Made by a program: the position numbers and the translations under genes. From Euonymus europaeus (Eukaryota; Streptophyta; Magnoliopsida; Celastrales; Celastraceae): a DNA stretch of 64,000 nt. Under the pieces are notes generated by a model, which saw only the letters and a list, made by a program, of their open reading frames with translations, was not told the origin of the DNA and made no database searches. Location: contig OY756962.1 of NCBI GenBank assembly GCA_963580455.1, positions 16,448,001 through 16,512,000 on the forward strand, given 5' to 3'. Positions 62,701-64,000 of this stretch are shown here, one piece after another; position 1 is the stretch's first letter, and each line of letters begins with the position of its first letter.

Positions 62701-64000
62701 CTCCTCCATAGAGAGTGTGGAGCAACCTCGAACCATCAAAGTTGTTGGATGTACACTTTTTATTGTTCTTTTATGTTAAATTTTATGAGTATAAGCTTCC
62801 TAGATTATTTCGATGCCAAAAAACGAACTTTTTAAGACAAATGGACAAAACTGTTAAAAGCCCCTCCATAGAGAGAGTTGAGCAACATCGGACCATCAAA
62901 GTTGCTCGGTGTACACTTTTTATTGTTATTCTATGTCAAATTTTATGAGTATAAGCTTCCAAGATTATTTCGATTCCAAATCACTAATTTTCTATGAGAA
63001 ATGGACAAAACCGTTAAAAGTTCCTCCATAGAGAGAGTTGAGCAACTTCGAACCATCAAAGTTGCTCGATGTACACTTTTTATTGTTCTTCTATGTTAAA
63101 TTTTATGATTATAAGCTTCCTAGATTATTTCGATGCCAAAAAATGAACTTTTTACAACAAATGGACAAAACCGTTCAAAGCTCCTCCATAGAGAGAGTTG
63201 AGAAACTTCGGACCATCAAAGTTGCTCGGTGTATATTTTTTATTGTTCTTGCATGTCAAATTTTAATAGTATAAGCTTCCAAGATTATTTCGATGCCAAA
63301 ACAAGAACTTTTTATCACAAATGGACAAAACCGTTAAGAGCTCCTCCATAGAGAGAGTTGAGCAACTTCGGACCAACAAAGTTTCTCGGGATACACTTTT
63401 TATTGTTCTTCAATGTCAAATTTTACGAGTATAAGCTTCCTAGAATATTTCGATGTTAAAATACCATCTTTCTTTGACAAATGGACAAAACCGTTAAAAG
63501 CTCATCCATAGAGAGAGTTGAGATACTTCGGACCATCAAAGTTGCTCGGTGTAGACTTTTTATTGTTCTTCTTGTCAAATTTTACGAGTATAAGCTTCCT
63601 AGATTATTTCGATGTTAAAACACCATCTTTCTTTGACAAATGGACAAAACCGTTAAAAGTCCCTCCATAGAGAGAGTTGAGCAACTTCGGACCATCAAAG
63701 TTGCTTGGTGTACACTTTTTATTGTTCTTCTATGTCAAATTTTACGAGTATAAGCTTCCTAGATTATTTCGATGCTAAAACACCATTTTTCTATGACAAA
63801 TGGACAAAACCGTTAAAAGCTCCTCCATAGAGAGAGTTGAGCAACTTCGGACCATCAAAGTTGCTCGGTGTACACTTTTTATTGTTCTTCTATGTCAAAT
63901 TTTACGAGTATAATCTTCCAAGATTATTTTGATTCCAAATCACCAACTTTCTATGTGAAATGGACAAAACCGTTAAAAGCTCCTCCATAGAGAGAGTTGA
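59756..64000. repeat. Diverged satellite monomers at the right end
   Basis: About 26 monomers with more substitutions and small indels than the HOR part, for example TTATTTTTGTCAAATTTTAC near 60527, ACACTTTTGTTG near 61634, TTCAATACCGAACC near 62168 and TTCTTGTCAAATT near 63567. The first monomers still resemble the start of the 2,230-bp unit. A partial recurrence is seen (for example 60055 and 63110, TTATGATTATAAGCTTCC). No 78-bp short monomer is visible here. No gene is seen, and the array continues past the window end. Confidence 0.75.

Larger units (their letters stand above)
29001..64000. repeat. 160-bp HindIII satellite array, right part (with 78-bp short monomers)
   Basis: Same satellite and same orientation as the left part, resuming directly at the end of the solo LTR and running off the window end. 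It differs in carrying many 78-bp short monomers made by an 82-bp deletion, which create 238-bp HindIII-to-HindIII intervals, and in being organised into clear higher-order repeats (1,516 and 2,230 bp). No gene is visible anywhere in these 35 kb. Confidence 0.97.

Noticed and set aside
565..63274. Recurrent open frames of 60-131 codons on the plus strand and of about 64 codons on the minus strand, with similar translated sequences (such as the KFYEYKLPRLFRCQ segment)
   Set aside because: They are translations of the satellite itself. The monomer is 160 bp, so the frame shifts at each boundary and frames end within one to three monomers. The same DNA gives open frames on both strands, starts lie at arbitrary monomer positions, and the translations are alike only because the DNA is repeated. 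No promoter, intron or domain evidence supports a protein.
1..64000. Hydrophobic, leucine-rich small proteins encoded in tandem (a novel multigene peptide family)
   Set aside because: This would need conserved start sites, stop sites and reading frame, but indels of 1-2 bp and the 82-bp deletion occur freely and are amplified, which is not expected for coding sequence.
1..64000. CRISPR-like repeat and spacer structure
   Set aside because: The whole 160-bp unit is repeated and there are no unique spacers between short identical repeats. The single orientation and monomer classes are those of a eukaryotic satellite.
1..64000. Simple alternation of two monomer classes (an ancestral 320-bp dimer)
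   Set aside because: The CCTAG and CCAAG classes alternate over short stretches (for example 1-640 and 1920-2860) but also occur in runs of two or more, so a strict dimeric unit is not supported across the window.
1..64000. Telomeric, rRNA or tRNA sequences
   Set aside because: I looked for TTTAGGG-type runs, conserved rRNA cores and tRNA box sequences by eye in the satellite and in the LTR and saw none.

Overview
The window is non-coding, repetitive nuclear DNA, most likely from a flowering plant. Almost all of it is one satellite family in a single head-to-tail orientation. The basic monomer is 160 bp, about 36% GC (hand count of the first monomer), and usually begins with a HindIII site (AAGCTT at 1, 161, 321, 481, 640, 800...). 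I estimate roughly 400 monomers from the spacing. The array runs off both window ends. I find no credible protein gene, rRNA, tRNA, CRISPR array or telomeric repeat. The many 60-130 codon open frames are chance frames within the monomer: 160 is not a multiple of 3, so the frame shifts at every monomer boundary. The only unrelated DNA is a 2,012 bp insertion at 26989-29000. Its TG...CA ends and exact 5-bp target-site duplication (TCCTA) make it a solo LTR, probably of a Ty3/Gypsy chromovirus-like element lying on the minus strand. A long monomeric satellite carrying a Gypsy LTR suggests a centromeric or pericentromeric location, but a subtelomeric or knob satellite is not excluded. I do not recognise the satellite well enough to name a species.

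Layout. (1) 1-12.8 kb: related multi-monomer blocks reused at offsets of about 1.92, 3.68 and 4.30 kb. (2) 12.8-23.6 kb: a second group of blocks with offsets of about 2.88, 5.11 and 0.80/0.96 kb, plus a segment (about 21.4-23.6 kb) that is a copy of about 1.4-3.2 kb and shares its private indels. (3) 23.6-27.0 kb: less regular monomers where a shortened monomer with an 82-bp deletion first appears, followed by the solo LTR. (4) 29.0-38.5 kb: higher-order repeats (HORs) of 1,516 bp and relatives, each carrying one 82-bp-deleted monomer. (5) 38505-42075: fifteen uninterrupted copies of a 238-bp dimer (160 + 78 bp). (6) 42.1-59.8 kb: a 2,230-bp HOR (8 monomers plus 4 of the 238-bp dimers) in two runs, separated by a 3.58-kb block copied from the 34-41 kb region. 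(7) 59.8-64.0 kb: more diverged monomers.

Nothing here works together as genes. What can be read is the growth history of a satellite array. A single deletion made a short monomer; it was kept once per 1,516-bp unit, then amplified as a pure 238-bp array, then carried four per unit in a 2,230-bp HOR. Many monomers also keep a 9-bp inverted repeat with a 10-nt loop, including one class with a matched change in both arms.
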